NCBI GenBank assembly: GCA_015698045.1
Contig: BLAL01000295.1
Coordinates: 1-64,000 of the forward strand
Source of the DNA: Rhizophagus clarus
Lineage: Eukaryota > Glomeromycota > Glomeromycetes > Glomerales > Glomeraceae
DNA length: 64,000 nucleotides
Direction: 5' to 3'
Shown in pieces: positions 1 through 8,306 of this stretch; the first letter of the stretch is position 1; the number at the start of each line of letters is the position of its first letter. The position numbers and the translations under genes were made by a program. The notes below the pieces were generated by a model. The model ran no database searches and had not been told where the DNA came from. It saw nothing but the letters and a program-made list of their open reading frames with translations.

Positions 1-557
1 TAGGTGTAAAAAAAAAATTTCACCCGGCTAAGTCTACATTAGGTGTAAATTTTTTGTATACGAATAACTAAACCAAAAAAGCTATAGCATAAGTTCTATC
101 ATACCAATAAATTTTCAATATACAGGAAACCATTCTGAAGTCATTTCCTTTACGCAAACATTAGGACAAAAGTCAAACCTTAGGTGTAAAAAAAAAATTT
201 CACCTAACTAAGTCTCCACTATTAGGGTAGGCAGAGCAAGTATACAAGATATGTTCACGAGAAAGTTAACCATGAGGTGAAAAAAAAATCCTCCAATAGC
301 ATACTACTTAGGTAGCAAGAGAAAACAAGCATGAGGAGGAGCAGAGCGATGACGAATGCACGTTCGATATAGGAGAATAAGTATAAGCAGGCAAAGCCCT
401 TTAAGGCGACGCCAGTGAATACGCATTCGACCATATGCTACCATATTCTAATGTATGCAATATTATGAGGCAAATAAGAATGCCAAATAATGTTAACCTC
501 TGCAACGCACTATTGGCAAGTCTTACCAAACAGTAACCACAGACAGCGAGCAAGCGG
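1..557. repeat. Left terminal inverted repeat (truncated by window edge)
   Basis: This block is the reverse complement of about 13,530-14,090, with small differences. It contains the motif taggtgtaaaaaaa twice (positions 1 and 181), each followed by a near-identical stretch, showing an internal repeat. It ends near the agacagcgagcaagcgg segment at about 540-557. Compared with the right TIR it lacks about 165 bp of outer sequence, which must lie before base 1. Confidence 0.9.
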
Positions 558-589
558 ATCCATTTACACAAACATAAGGAAAAAAGTCT

Positions 590-815
590 AACCTCAAGTC
601 TAACTTAGAAAGTCTAACCTAAAAAGACTAACCTATAAGGCTACCATCGAAGTGAAAAAATAAAACTAACCTTAAGTCTAACCAAAAGACTAACCTATAA
701 GGCCACCTTCGAGAGAAAAAATAAGTCTAACCTCTAAGTCTAACCTAAAGACTAACCTATAAGGCTACCTTCGAGGAGAAAAAAATAAGACTAACCTATA
801 AGTCTAACCTTAATT
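590..815. repeat. Subterminal tandem repeat, about 60 bp period
   Basis: About three to four imperfect copies of a unit built from 'aagtctaacct', 'agactaacctataaggc' and 'accttcgag' followed by an A-rich tail. It lies just inside the left TIR, and I see no equivalent inside the right TIR. It has no coding potential. A subterminal transposase or replication-protein binding array is possible, but that is inference. Confidence 0.75.
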
Positions 816-1115
816 CTCAATCGAGGATCTCCAGCAATCATGGGACAAGAAAGGACTAACCACTTTGCTATTTTGATCAACATCAGGGCTTTGTCCCGAA
901 GAATATTCACATGACGAATCTGATAAAGGCTCTTATTACAATAGCTACATAGGTCATTATCAATCCCAGGAGGCTTATCTATCTTAGTAGGTTTGCCACA
1001 TGCTCTGCATGGTCGGCGCAACTTAGCTTTGCAATGTAAATGGCATCCTTCAGGTTTATCACAACCGTTACCACAAATCCACCAGTATTTTTAGATGATA
1101 ACAAACAAATTTTGC
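788..1115 (-). pseudogene. Decayed Cys-rich zinc-binding small protein (left copy)
   Basis: Read on the minus strand, a frame with the pattern CGNGCDKPEGCHLHC, then RPCRACGKPT and LCSYC, matches the intact plus-strand gene at 13,217-13,459 (ICARTCRRPEGCHEHW, LPCNVCGKPT, LCRKH). The conserved part continues into a match to NRLRDRAL. This copy lacks a clear ATG and needs a one-base shift near 1,083-1,088 to join its N-terminal part, so it is probably dead. The two genes face outward near opposite TIRs. The Cys/His spacing suggests one or two small zinc ribbons; the function is unknown. Confidence 0.6.
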
Positions 1116-1195
1116 CTTCATTTCTTCTAGATGAATAAATAATTTTAATTGAAAAAAACTTTACACAATATAGTAAAACATATACTAATCATACA

Positions 1196-1408
1196 ATGAG
1201 TACACAAAATCAATTAGCTGATACCAAGCCCACATATCAGGAAATCGAACAAGCATTAATAAATGTAGTCAAAGCTGGCATCTATTATAGAAGGCCAAAG
1301 GAAGGTAAATTCATGCAATCATATAAAGAAAGGATCAAAAAATTACGTCAGGCACAGAGGAACCACAAGATATGTATTAAAATTAGCCATGACGATATTT
1401 CCCAATAA
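1196..1408 (+). CDS. Hypothetical 70-residue basic protein
   Basis: An ATG-started frame of 70 residues, rich in Lys/Arg/Gln in its second half (about residues 30-60). The sequence before the ATG is AT-rich, as before other genes of this element. No domain is recognised. It lies between the decayed Cys-rich gene and the 3' end of the integrase remnant. It could be a real small accessory gene or the remains of a longer one. Confidence 0.35.
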   Translation: MSTQNQLADTKPTYQEIEQALINVVKAGIYYRRPKEGKFMQSYKERIKKLRQAQRNHKICIKISHDDISQ

Positions 1409-1569
1409 AGATAAATATGATAAAATCATGGATGATTATAAATCATGGTATGGGACAAGATCCAAAGATTCTTAATTCAATTATAGAATTATACAAGCTA
1501 TACCATATAGCTAAAGATTATTTTGTTAGCAGAAGACAAAGTTAATAAAGAGACAGAAGACTCCTATCA

Positions 1570-2686
1570 TCACTTTAGAAATTATTTGTAAAATCCACTG
1601 AGGAGGTAATTCCGTATCAAAGGGAATACCATCAATTCTTCTCGAACAAAGATCTTTGTGGGCCATTACATCATCATCTTCCAGCCAATATAATACTGGC
1701 TGATTTTTTGCACCATAGATTCAAGAATAGATAAATATGAGGAGACAAATTTAAATCACCAGCACGACGTCTTCCACCCTCCAATTCACCAGGATAAAGT
1801 AAATAAACGAACAGAACTGACTGAAAGCTTCTCCTTCATCAAACCAATTGGACCATCACGAGAATAAGAAGGCTTAGCAAGACCTCTTCTTTTTCAATAG
1901 CCCTCAACAGAGAAATACCAATCTGACGTGTGATAGAATTATTAATATCCTCACAACTAAAGACAAATTCTAACCCAAGCCCTAGAACGAACATTTAAAT
2001 GCAAAGACAGAGATCAGAAGCATCCCTGGAAGGAAATAGTTTTTTCAACCAAAGTACGATTATACCTTTTCAACAATACCCATCAGTGTGGTTTAGATTT
2101 GGCCTTCCTGATTTTTACATTATGTTCCATCATAGCACCTCACAATCACCCCTAAACTCTGGCCCCTACAGTGATTAATATTTCGGCCAGACCAGAGGAA
2201 ATTTCCAGCGATCAACCATAAATTTCTTCAAGTTGCTCGACAATAAGTCTTTGAAGTTAAAGAATTCCCTCTCTATCCTTAACCTATATGCACCAATAGG
2301 AAAGATGCTTATATGCTAGAACAACGTCCACTACAATTAACAAAAAAGATAAGTAATGTCGTCTACCTTTATCATAAGGCATATAAAGGAACATCTGCCT
2401 GAATGGACTCATTGGGCGTAGTAATAAGAGGTAAACTTGCACAGGAATATATCTAGGACGTGGCATATTGTATTTGGTGTAACAGCCTGTCTCACAAGCC
2501 AGTCCTTCACTTCATCAATAGTAAAATCATATCCAGCCTTAATAGAAGCTTCAAACATTTTTTAGCATTTCGATGATAACCAATAGGCTGATAATAAATC
2601 TTTTTCAAAGCAATAGAAATATCAAGATTTCGAGCCTCACCAGAATCTATAGGAATAATAGGTAACAATGGGGGTTGAGCAGACAT
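1570..2686 (-). pseudogene. Decayed retroviral-type (rve, DDE) integrase
   Basis: Minus-strand fragments in shifting frames line up in order with integrases of the Polinton/retroviral type. A start MSAQPPLLPIIPIDSGEARN is at about 2,686. Next is GYDFTIDEVKDWL at about 2,510-2,550, then a core piece with MPYDKGRRHYLSFLLIVVDV at about 2,320-2,395, then GPEFRG at about 2,150, and YNRTLVEK, the usual context of the catalytic Glu, at about 2,055-2,080. Near the end are PGELEGGRRRAGD at about 1,765-1,805 and VLYWLEDDD and FDTELPPQWIL at about 1,580-1,690. Several frameshifts and stops interrupt it, and the second catalytic Asp position looks lost. The gene would have integrated the element; this copy cannot be functional. 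Confidence 0.72.
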
Positions 2687-2730
2687 ATCTTGATCAGCTA
2701 AATAGCAACTTTGATCTAGGGATAAGTTAG

Positions 2731-3582
2731 TACAAAAGAAAATTCACAAACTAGAGAGGAAATTAAAGCCTGTGAGCGATATATTTCTCATCTTGAAAAG
2801 AATCTTCAATCTTATGATGATGAAGTTAATCAGCTAAAGGATAAATGTAAGGTTATTCTAGGTGAACTTAAAAAATGTCAGGATCACCTGGAGCTAAAAG
2901 AAGAGGCATTAGTTATTTCAAGATAATCGAAATTATCCAGCTAGAAGACATAATAGATAAACTTAAATCTCGTATACAAGAATTATCTAAATCTAATAAT
3001 AATCATTCCGAAGAAGAACAAAAAAATATGGCAATACCTGATATTTTAATAAATATTGCTAGAGCGCTAGAATCGGGTGGAATCATATTTTGATGGGGAT
3101 ACATCATTCAACCCCAAAAATACACTAGATGGTATAGACCGAATCTTATTAACAACTACTCGTGAACTTATGCAAAGAAATGCTCAAGATGCTATTAACA
3201 TGCAAGGTTTAATCGTATAGCTAATGATCGAATCAATGGCCTTAGGAATGAATTAACAACTACTAGAAATCAATGTCTTCGAAGAGCTCAGCTACTGACT
3301 TAGCATATAATAATGAGGTAAATGAGCGTCGACGATGGTGGCAAATAGCAACAGGATAGGCAAACTAATGGACAAAGGATAGCCTTAAGAAAGCAAAATC
3401 GAATAAATGTATTAATAGGAGAAAAAGCTATTCTTCAGCGAATAAATCAGAGACGCAAAGCAGAGGCAGAATTAGCAGAATTCAATCGGGCATTTGTATT
3501 TAATAGATACCAAAAATGGAAGGGTAGGGAATTAAATTCACGACAAATTATTTTGAATTTACAAAACAATCCTTCAGGAAAC
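2731..3582 (+). pseudogene. Frameshifted coiled-coil N-terminal part of the Gag-like protein
   Basis: Plus-strand frames read through a long coiled-coil sequence in pieces. TREEIKACERYISHLEKNLQ starts at about 2,755. DIIDKLKSRIQEL follows in another frame at about 2,949, then NELTTTRNQCLRRAQ at about 3,248 and NEVNERRRWWQIA at about 3,318. From 3,361 onward the frame is open without a break (QTNGQRIALRKQNRIN) into the Gag frame below. The order and continuity indicate that the ancestral Gag had a long helical N-terminal extension which is broken here by several indels. Translation could still begin at the ATG at 3,583. Confidence 0.6.
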
Positions 3583-4650
3583 ATGGCTACAATACAAGAT
3601 GTCATGCATACATTAGCACCATTACTTGCACAATTACCCAATTATGATGGGCAGGAACCACCAGACGTATATTATCAAAAGCTTAGAAATATAAATGAGA
3701 TGGCACGTCCCTTAGCCGTTGCTGGCTTTAATGCCGTTGCAAGATGTCAAGTTATGATAAATAAAATAACAGGTAGGTTTGCACCTGTTCCTGCCAATGA
3801 TCCTTATGCAGGAGGTAATCCAGCTATTAATACTGAACCTCTCTTCCTAAACTGGTTGCGTGAAAAATATAGAGAAGTTATGGTAGGGACTAACCGAAGT
3901 GCTATATTTGCTCTTGTTAATGAAAAGTTTTTAGAGACAGATACTCCAGATAGTTATGAAAAACGAATCAAACCACTAGTACAAGCAATGCCAGATGCTG
4001 ATGCCTTACCTTATCTATTTAATCAATTGCCTTCTGATTTAGAAATGAGAGTTAGAATTGCTACTCCTGCTACAGTCATTGCATTTTTTACAGACTTGCG
4101 TAATATATGGCATGAAAGTGCAGGCAAAAGAATACAAGCTCATACAATAGCTCCAGTTAATTATAAAGCTCAACCACAAAAAGATGATTTTAAAATTCGT
4201 CTAGCAAAAGATTTGGGTTATACAGGAATAGGAACAGATGACGCTACATTAGAAAATTTTATTTATGAAGAACTTAAAAAGAGATTAGGAGGTCAAACAG
4301 CTCATGTTAGAAAGAGTCCCTTTACACCTAGAAGTGCCTATGCCACAAAGAAAGTTGTTAGAAAGGTAATGCCAAGTAAAGCATCAAGTAAACTTGTCCG
4401 GCATTGCTCAGTATGTGGAAAGGCTGGACATACAAAGGTTAATTGCCCCAGACTAAAGCGGACTAAAAAAGTTAATTATGTATACCAAAATGAGGAAGAA
4501 GATCCTGAAGACTCTGAAGATTCTGAAGAATACATATTGGAAGAAGATTCTGAAGAAGAAATTGAAGATGATAATGAGGATGATATTGATGACGAATCAC
4601 GAAATTGCTATGCTTTAAAAAAAAAGTGGTGCGAAGTGGAGTACCTATAA
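3583..4650 (+). CDS. Gag-like capsid protein with CCHC zinc knuckle
   Basis: The ATG at 3,583 opens a protein of 355 residues. The middle region (about residues 90-190, with FLNWLREKYREVM, FALVNEKFLETDTPDSYEKR, LPYLFNQLPSDLEMRVR) has the pattern of Ty3-type retrotransposon Gag capsid domains. A CX2CX4HX4C knuckle (CSVCGKAGHTKVNC) sits at about residues 274-287. A very acidic Glu/Asp tail follows. The reading frame is open upstream to about 3,361, so the ancestral protein was longer. The stop at 4,648 is 22 bases beyond a slippery run where the -1 frame stays open. Role: probable virion or nucleoprotein-particle shell. The Gag call rests on motif pattern, not on a search. Confidence 0.75.
   Translation: MATIQDVMHTLAPLLAQLPNYDGQEPPDVYYQKLRNINEMARPLAVAGFNAVARCQVMINKITGRFAPVPANDPYAGGNPAINTEPLFLNWLREKYREVMVGTNRSAIFALVNEKFLETDTPDSYEKRIKPLVQAMPDADALPYLFNQLPSDLEMRVRIATPATVIAFFTDLRNIWHESAGKRIQAHTIAPVNYKAQPQKDDFKIRLAKDLGYTGIGTDDATLENFIYEELKKRLGGQTAHVRKSPFTPRSAYATKKVVRKVMPSKASSKLVRHCSVCGKAGHTKVNCPRLKRTKKVNYVYQNEEEDPEDSEDSEEYILEEDSEEEIEDDNEDDIDDESRNCYALKKKWCEVEYL
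4614..4626 (+). promoter_or_regulatory. Candidate -1 ribosomal frameshift site, gag to linker
   Basis: In the Gag frame the codons GCT TTA AAA AAA AAG contain T_TTA_AAA (4,614-4,620) and A_AAA_AAG (4,620-4,626), both of the X_XXY_YYZ slippery form. The -1 frame is open here and continues to 5,054. A frameshift fixed by mutation in the A-run cannot be excluded. Confidence 0.5.
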
Positions 4651-5054
4651 AAAAGAGTATCAAATCAAAAGAAGGAACCACCAAGAAGTCCCCTACTTCC
4701 AAATCTCGTACTAGTAATATAGCCATAGCTACAGATCTAATGTATCAAATAGCATTAAAATCGTCAATAGCATCATTAGTCCCTCATTGTCCTAGAGAGA
4801 TTCTTATAGAAATTTCAAAATTTATTAATATGATATTCCCCAAAATAAAAGACCATTGCTTGAATACAGAAATGCCAAATGATACGGTTAAAAGAAGGGA
4901 ATTAGCATGGGAAAATGTTACAAAAAAATTTCAAGATGTCTTATTTCCACTAATACAGGCCACAAATACCGAACAGAAGCTTCTTTTACAAGTTCCAGAA
5001 AATAATAATGAAACTGTTCCAAATGCCCCAGCCCAAATGAAGATATGGTTATAA
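4627..5054 (+). CDS. Gag-Pro linker region in the -1 frame
   Basis: This open frame is -1 relative to Gag and overlaps its end. It has no ATG at its head (a TTG at 4,605 is the earliest start-like codon), which suits entry by frameshift at 4,614-4,626. It encodes about 140 residues: a basic Lys/Ser/Thr-rich start, then helical sequence around IALKSSIASLVPHCPREILI. No domain is recognised. It stops at 5,052-5,054, and the protease frame begins within the overlap with an ATG at 5,045. It is best read as the middle of a Gag-Pro polyprotein. Confidence 0.55.
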
Positions 5055-5689
5055 CAGATTCTACTAAAATAAAGGAAATTAATACTACATCTTCTAGCTA
5101 TGCTAAACCAGAGAGCATTCAACTAGATTATGCCATTAAGGCTTATGCTACAGCTCAAAAAAAAAATAGCCAAATATATTGGCCAAAGCCCTTGGAGATA
5201 AATTTTCTCCAAATAAAGGATGCCGATGATGTTGCAACCATCTCATGTAAGGTAGGGGATATAACTATACCATATGCAATGATTGATAGTGGATCAGATT
5301 CATCAATATTCTCAGAAAATGTTGCTATTCATTTGGGTCAAAAAATAAATAGAAAGAAGATTCATCGACTTAATGGGGTTGCAAGTAAGTCTCATTCTCT
5401 TGGTACGGTTGATAGTGTTCCTGTAACTATAGAGGATAAGGAAAATAGAGATACCATTTCAGATGAATTTTCTGTCGTCCCTACAGAATATGATGATAAT
5501 GGAAATGAGTTATCACTATTTATTCTTGGAACGAAATGGCAACATCGGGCAGGATGGGAACCCTTAGTAAAGGGAGAATTTAAGACAATCCGAAATGGAA
5601 AGACTATTACCATCCCCCTATCAGTTCACAAGTCTCAGCGTAATGTCTTCACTGTAGGGAAGGGGCCAGAACCTGTAAAAAAAAACTAG
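5045..5689 (+). CDS. Retropepsin-like aspartic protease
   Basis: A frame of 214 residues with the retropepsin active-site pattern YAMIDSGSDSSIFSENVA (catalytic Asp at about residue 80, in DSG) and a later FILGTKW that matches the second hydrophobic-Gly element of these proteases. Family knowledge: such enzymes act as homodimers and cleave the Gag precursor. The frame is again -1 relative to the linker. The -1 frame is open from 5,012, and the ATG at 5,045 overlaps the linker stop; I see no classical slippery heptamer in phase at this junction, so an indel or re-initiation is possible. It ends with TAG directly behind a slippery AAAAAAC. Confidence 0.75.
   Translation: MVITDSTKIKEINTTSSSYAKPESIQLDYAIKAYATAQKKNSQIYWPKPLEINFLQIKDADDVATISCKVGDITIPYAMIDSGSDSSIFSENVAIHLGQKINRKKIHRLNGVASKSHSLGTVDSVPVTIEDKENRDTISDEFSVVPTEYDDNGNELSLFILGTKWQHRAGWEPLVKGEFKTIRNGKTITIPLSVHKSQRNVFTVGKGPEPVKKN
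5680..5689 (+). promoter_or_regulatory. Candidate -1 frameshift site A_AAA_AAC next to UAG
   Basis: In the protease frame the last codons are GTA AAA AAA AAC TAG. The heptamer A_AAA_AAC (5,680-5,686) is in phase and directly abuts the stop. A -1 slip reads CTA GCA GAC CGT ACA TGC and runs straight into the C2H2 finger gene below. The same heptamer is known at retroviral gag-pro junctions. No strong downstream stem is obvious by eye, only the self-complementary atgcatgcat at about 5,699-5,708. Confidence 0.6.
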
Positions 5690-5703
5690 CAGACCGTACA
5701 TGC

Positions 5704-5904
5704 ATGCATTGTGGTAAAGAATTCCGTTATCCCTGTAGGTTAAAACAGCATTATAAAACAGTTAAGTGTTCAGACAGTATTTCAGACAGTGTTTCAGACA
5801 GTGTTTCAGACAGTGTTTCATCACAGATCAGACAATATTTAGACAGCAATCAGGAAAAAATACAGTGCCTATTCGACTATTTTTGGCATGATATAACCTT
5901 TTGA
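5704..5904 (+). CDS. C2H2-type zinc finger with SDSV repeat tail
   Basis: The ATG at 5,704 gives 66 residues, but the first zinc ligand Cys is encoded just before it (TGC at 5,701). Read from the frameshift at 5,686 the finger is complete: TCMHCGKEFRYPCRLKQHYK ending in a final Cys. This argues that the protein is normally a -1 extension of the protease rather than a free gene. After the finger comes a tandem SDSV repeat (about residues 20-33) encoded by repeated 'agacagtgtttc'. The 3' end overlaps the coiled-coil gene on the other strand by 28 bp. A nucleic-acid-binding role is inferred. Confidence 0.6.
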   Translation: MHCGKEFRYPCRLKQHYKTVKCSDSISDSVSDSVSDSVSSQIRQYLDSNQEKIQCLFDYFWHDITF

Positions 5905-6801
5905 AGTTCTTGAATAAGATGGTCAGAAAGTTTTGTACGAATAGAGGAACGAAATGAATATTTTTTTCGAATATCTGGATTATCTGGTGCATTAGCACGC
6001 CATCTATTCCACAAGACTTTGGCATCTTTTTCATAAAAACTAATTGGCTCTATAGCACTATCAATACAGCCAGGATTAATAGAACGGATTCCATCATTAT
6101 AAATAATAATTGTTTGATCTTTAGAATAGATAATATCATCCAATGTCTTGATAATATCTTTAACCGAAGAAAGGACATATTTAAGATCCTTTATTTCATT
6201 CTTAAATCGTGATAGTAATGCAGATAACTTGCCAATCTCTCTATCTTTTTCAATATTAGCTTTATCCAAGGCAGAGATACGAGATTGGTATTGTTTCTCC
6301 AAGTCAGCCTTACTGGATTTATATTGCTCTTCTAGCTGATACCTAAATGAATATAATTTCTGCTTCATATCTACCATACAGTTATTATATTCTCTCACTT
6401 TTCGAGCTAAAAGAGTATCATATTCATCTTTTAGACGTTTGTGTTCCTCAGAAACTTGTGTCTCAATAGTTTTCTTAATACTATTTTCCTGTTGTTGTAC
6501 ACGAAGTTCACGCTCTTCTAACTGTTTCTCAAATCCATCTAGCCTTGATAATGTACTAGAACCATCAGAAGTGGTATTTGCTTCAATCTTAAGCTTTTGG
6601 CGATTTTTTTTTATTAAAGTATCTTTCAACTTCTTTAGTAAGTAATTCCTCAATATCTGAACAAATACCTTTAGCCTGTTCCTCAGATAGGGGATTACTT
6701 TTACGAGTTGTTAGTCGTAACCATGCATCTTTTTTCATGGATGGTGGTAATTGGGCAAGCAAACTCTTATAGTGTTCATTAAAATGTGGTTGGCTAGACA
6801 T
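5877..6801 (-). CDS. Coiled-coil protein, frame broken in an A-run
   Basis: An ATG at 6,801 begins MSSQPHFNEHYKSLLAQLPP. That frame ends at 6,589, while an overlapping minus-strand frame continues to 5,877 with strong coiled coil (FEKQLEERELRVQQQENSIKK and onward, with heptads for about 150 residues) and a C-terminal part around KVLWNRWRANAPDNPDIRKK. The frames meet at the T-run at about 6,605-6,613 (A-run in the mRNA), so one protein of about 300 residues with a one-base slip or deletion is likely. No domain is recognised. A structural or packaging role is possible by analogy only. Its 3' end overlaps the zinc-finger gene tail to tail. Confidence 0.6.
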
Positions 6802-6848
6802 ATGCTTGATTATACTTTAACACCTTTGGCAAGGTAAGTGATATAGTC

Positions 6849-7106
6849 TTGGAAAAATTCCTGGAAAAAAATATTCCAGGCATGCCATATTTTCCCAGAA
6901 GTTTGGGTATTCCATATATTTTTAGTAAAAGTTTCCGTCTAGAATTAGCCAAAAAAATTGCTGAAGCCTATATTCTGGGAAAAAATACCGAGAAAATGCC
7001 AAAGAAAATACCCTTCCTTGTCCAAGAATTGCGGGGAGATTATCCTGAAATTTATAAGAAGGGGAATGTGAACCGAGTTCACAATGTCACGTGTATGGCG
7101 CAGTAA
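6849..7106 (+). CDS. Possible small protein, weak start
   Basis: An open frame of 85 residues that begins with TTG rather than ATG; the first internal ATG is at about 6,882. It contains a basic amphipathic stretch (RLELAKKIAEAYILGKNTEK). It lies in the gap between the coiled-coil gene and an F-box gene on the other strand. No family is recognised. It may be a remnant or a chance frame. Confidence 0.25.
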   Translation: MEKFLEKNIPGMPYFPRSLGIPYIFSKSFRLELAKKIAEAYILGKNTEKMPKKIPFLVQELRGDYPEIYKKGNVNRVHNVTCMAQ

Positions 7107-7112
7107 ATATTA

Positions 7113-7406
7113 TTACTTTGGAATAATAGTCTGAATCTTCTCTAGCTTAGCTTTATTGTATGATAGATCAGGATCATTAATATCAATTGGCAATGGTTTT
7201 TTCAAATCTGATTTTATCAAATTTATCATGTCTTCCAATTTATCCAGGCTATTCTTTAGCTCAACTCGTTTCCATAGAACAGAAACACCGCATCTGTACC
7301 ACAATCGGCAGACAAATAGAGTGGGATAGAGGGATTTATCTATTGCTAGAAAATGTAAAATATGATTTAATAGTTCTGGTAAATATATAACTCTTGAATG
7401 TGTCAT
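7113..7406 (-). CDS. F-box domain protein (short)
   Basis: The ATG at 7,406 gives 97 residues (an in-frame TTG upstream is ignored). Residues about 8-45 (YLPELLNHILHFL and LYPTLFVCRLWYRCGVSVLW) fit the F-box pattern: LPxELL start, hydrophobic core, then CRLWY and W. F-box proteins bind Skp1 and select targets for SCF ubiquitin ligases. The rest is a short charged tail without recognisable target-binding repeats. It is divergently paired with a second F-box-like gene only 31 bp away, so the two promoters must overlap. Carriage inside a mobile element suggests modulation of host protein turnover; that is inference. Confidence 0.65.
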   Translation of the reverse strand: MTHSRVIYLPELLNHILHFLAIDKSLYPTLFVCRLWYRCGVSVLWKRVELKNSLDKLEDMINLIKSDLKKPLPIDINDPDLSYNKAKLEKIQTIIPK

Positions 7407-7437
7407 AATTAACAAATATTATATGCTAATTTAAAAT

Positions 7438-8022
7438 ATGCATAACACTCTAGCTTTACCCGAATTACTAGAAGCTATCTTTGCCTTTCTTAGTAGGAAA
7501 GATCTCTATAGGAGTTGTGCTAGAGTAAACCACCAATGGAATGCTGTATCTAAGCTTATTATTCAGAAAAAAAGGAAAGCTGAATTTATTAGTATTCCCA
7601 GTATTCGTGATAATATTATTTCTTACCTTTATGATGATGATCTCAGTCTTACTGAAATTGTTAACTATTGCAAAGTAAGTGATACATGGAGTGATATTTT
7701 TAATCGATTAAGTACAAGGACTATTTCGCTTTCTATATTATATGATCATAAAGATTTCTTAAATTCTTCTCGCTATAGTAGAAGTCAATTACTTCATAAT
7801 AAAAAACAATTTTTAGTCTATTTTACACGTCGTAAAATGCAATATTATTTAAAACAGGATTATGAACTAAACAGGTACTATCAGGATGTTTGTTCACTTT
7901 ACGAACTAAGGAATGAATTTCTTAGACTGGCTAGAGTTTTCCAATCCTATGACTATGACTATACTGTTGATGATGAATTTCATAGGCTAGTCAAGTCTTT
8001 TCAGTCTATTAGATTTCCTTGA
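7438..8022 (+). CDS. F-box-like protein
   Basis: The ATG at 7,438 opens 194 residues. Residues about 5-45 (ALPELLEAIFAFLSRKDLYR, CARVNHQWN) match the F-box pattern. A second weaker copy may follow at about residues 53-85 (SIPSIRDNIISYLYDDDLSL, CKVSDTWSDIF). The C-terminal half is rich in Tyr and Arg and has no known repeat. It diverges from the 97-residue F-box gene across 31 bp. It ends 27 bp before the stop of the small minus-strand gene at 8,049. Confidence 0.6.
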   Translation: MHNTLALPELLEAIFAFLSRKDLYRSCARVNHQWNAVSKLIIQKKRKAEFISIPSIRDNIISYLYDDDLSLTEIVNYCKVSDTWSDIFNRLSTRTISLSILYDHKDFLNSSRYSRSQLLHNKKQFLVYFTRRKMQYYLKQDYELNRYYQDVCSLYELRNEFLRLARVFQSYDYDYTVDDEFHRLVKSFQSIRFP

Positions 8023-8048
8023 TAATTATTTTGCACAAAATCTAACTC

Positions 8049-8198
8049 TCATGCTAATCTATCTAATGTTAATTGTAGTCCAATTATATAAAGTTTTTGA
8101 CGATCTTCTGCTCTAACTCCATTTTGGAATACCATTTTGATATTCTTTTTTACTTCATCTATAATATCCTCTATATTCACTATATCGACTGATGACAT
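8049..8198 (-). CDS. Conserved-looking 49-residue protein downstream of PolB
   Basis: A minus-strand ATG at 8,198 gives MSSVDIVNIEDIIDEVKKNI and continues to GLQLTLDRLA before TGA at 8,049: 49 acidic, probably helical residues. It follows the polymerase gene on the same strand by 108 bp. It has a clean start and stop, no AT-bias artefacts, and codon use like its neighbours, so I regard it as real despite its size. The function is unknown. Confidence 0.5.
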   Translation of the reverse strand: MSSVDIVNIEDIIDEVKKNIKMVFQNGVRAEDRQKLYIIGLQLTLDRLA

Positions 8199-8306
8199 TT
8201 TAGTGATTTATTCTATAACTAAATATTTAACATGCCAGAAAAAAAAAATCTAATAATGTATACACTATACCTTTTATAAATATGACTTTTCTAACCCATT
8301 ACTAAA

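Noticed and set aside
2284..2466. A 60-residue minus-strand frame as an independent gene
   Set aside because: It is one in-frame fragment of the decayed integrase and is annotated as part of that pseudogene.
3553..3582. TTG start for Gag at 3,553
   Set aside because: The first ATG in frame is 3,583; the upstream open frame is the decayed N-terminal extension, not evidence for a TTG start.
4472..4726. Minus-strand frame opposite the Gag tail
   Set aside because: It is the antisense of the acidic Glu/Asp repeat region and gives a Leu/His-rich artefact.
3583..5904. Gag-protease region as part of an LTR retrotransposon inserted in the element
   Set aside because: No LTRs, primer-binding site, reverse transcriptase or RNase H could be found around it; kept as part of the TIR element, with nesting listed as the refuting alternative.
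7187..7390. Plus-strand frame opposite the F-box gene
   Set aside because: Antisense shadow of the 97-residue F-box gene.
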